Below, in pieces: positions 6,704-7,102 of a DNA stretch of 7,102 nucleotides. Source of the DNA: Acidobacteriota bacterium (lineage in GTDB: Bacteria > Acidobacteriota > Polarisedimenticolia > Gp22-AA2); NCBI GenBank assembly GCA_016177515.1, contig JACOUZ010000139.1:1-7102 (forward strand). The letters run 5' to 3'. Below the pieces are notes generated by a model that searched no databases, was not told the origin of the DNA, and saw only the letters and a program-made list of their open reading frames with translations. The position numbers and the translations under genes are program-made. Every line of letters starts with the position of its first letter. The stretch's first letter is position 1.

Positions 6704-6846
6704 TTGTAGTGCCACGTGAAGAGGCGGAAGAGGAGCACCAGGAAGCCCAGGAACCCGAGGACCAGCGCGTACACGCCGGTCCATCTCCTGAAGACGGGGG
6801 GCCGGTCGTCGATGATCCGTCTCTCTTTTTCGGCGTCGATCGGCAT
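6700..6846 (-). CDS. Small single-pass membrane protein between deacetylase and symporter
   Basis: A 48-codon ORF runs from an ATG at 6846-6844 to a TGA at 6702-6700. The N-terminus is charged (MPIDAEKERRIIDDRP, residues 1-16). Then come an Arg-Arg-Trp boundary (20-22), a hydrophobic stretch YALVLGFLGFLVLLFRLF (26-43), and a short aromatic/basic end, TWHYK. This is the pattern of a one-helix membrane protein with a cytoplasmic, charged N-terminus. The ATG is 19 bases after the deacetylase stop, without a clear Shine-Dalgarno. The stop overlaps the symporter GTG by 4 bases, so coupled translation is likely. Some SSS symporters have small membrane partner subunits (DUF4212 and YhdT/PanF types), but those have two or more helices, and I cannot assign this ORF to either. 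It is supported by composition, tight packing and codon usage (nearly all third positions G or C), not by recognised homology. Confidence 0.65.
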   Translation of the reverse strand: MPIDAEKERRIIDDRPPVFRRWTGVYALVLGFLGFLVLLFRLFTWHYK

Positions 6847-6865
6847 GCGGAGGCGGCCGGGCGGT

Positions 6866-7102
6866 TTACCGGCCCAGGGAGATCAGGTTGACCAGGAGCC
6901 GGTAGGCGCCCGGGACTCCGGCCGGGATCTGCCGGAACCACGAGTAGCCGGTATAGACGAAGAATCCTTCGCCGTATTGCGCGACGAGAAGTCCGCCGTC
7001 CCGCGGGGGCTCCCCGCCATCGTGGCTGGAAAAGATGGCCTGGAAGCGCGGGTCCCACTGGCTGGCGAAATACAGGCCGCGCTCCTGCACCCACCCCTCG
7101 AA
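6866..7102 (-). CDS. Probable PIG-L family deacetylase, C-terminal end (partial)
   Basis: Only the last 78 codons are in the window; the open frame continues past base 7102, so the 5' end is missing. The visible part contains RGLYFASQWDPRF (8-20), DGGEPPRDGGLLVAQYGEGF (28-47), then FVYTGYSWFRQIPAGVPGAYRLLVNLISL (48-76). An ending of the form VYTG..FFRQLPAGVPGAYRLF.NLL is one I associate with the C-terminal domain of the large (about 800-residue) PIG-L/LmbE-type deacetylases of Acidobacteriota, Gemmatimonadota and Bacteroidota. Their N-terminal zinc domain hydrolyses N-acetyl groups from sugars or related compounds. That catalytic domain lies outside the window, so the activity cannot be checked here. 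It seems to be the first gene visible in a minus-strand unit with the small ORF and the symporter. An alternative is some other glutamine-amidotransferase-like or ThuA-like domain protein, since such folds occur in these C-termini. Confidence 0.62.
   Translation of the reverse strand, partial: FEGWVQERGLYFASQWDPRFQAIFSSHDGGEPPRDGGLLVAQYGEGFFVYTGYSWFRQIPAGVPGAYRLLVNLISLGR

Noticed and set aside
4268..6709. 813-codon open frame on the plus strand, antisense to the symporter and the dinB-like gene
   Set aside because: It runs across several real genes on the other strand. Its product is a low-complexity mix of Gly, Arg, Asp, Glu, His and Pro with no domain, as expected where codons with G or C third positions are read in reverse.
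6704..6784. ATG at 6784 as start of the symporter
   Set aside because: The extra 27 residues are Pro/Arg-rich and unlike an SSS N-terminus. The same bases encode the membrane helix of the small ORF in another frame.

Overview
The window is uniformly GC-rich, with G or C at most third codon positions. It looks like chromosomal DNA of a Gram-negative bacterium: there is an outer-membrane-type OmpA lipoprotein, and several exported proteins carry signal peptides. The mix of a DUF2911 protein, an exported DinB-fold protein, a sodium:solute symporter with a long helical insert, and what looks like the end of a large PIG-L deacetylase is one I associate with Acidobacteriota and neighbouring phyla. 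That placement is inference from gene content, not proof. I see no mobile element, tRNA, rRNA or CRISPR array.

The layout is two convergent gene blocks. The plus-strand block (about 225-3342) holds an OmpA/MotB-like lipoprotein with a coiled-coil stalk, then a polytopic membrane protein resembling a GT-C glycosyltransferase, then ArfB, the stalled-ribosome rescue hydrolase. The arfB start codon directly abuts the stop of the membrane protein gene. The minus-strand block (7102 down to 3390) reads: C-terminal end of a probable PIG-L family deacetylase (cut by the window edge); a 48-codon single-membrane-span ORF; an SSS-family sodium:solute symporter; an exported DinB-like protein; and an exported DUF2911 protein. 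The blocks meet at 3343-3389, where a GC-rich hairpin may end transcription.

The most interesting part is 6700-7102. The 48-residue ORF fits between the deacetylase and the symporter, and its TGA stop overlaps a GTG start for the symporter (GTGA). The arrangement deacetylase / small membrane protein / symporter suggests one translationally coupled unit, possibly for uptake and deacylation of an amide-bearing compound such as an N-acetyl sugar conjugate. The substrate is speculation. The two genes downstream (dinB-like and DUF2911) both have strong Shine-Dalgarno sequences and export signals, and may be transcribed with the cassette or separately. The plus-strand block looks like ordinary housekeeping or envelope functions.
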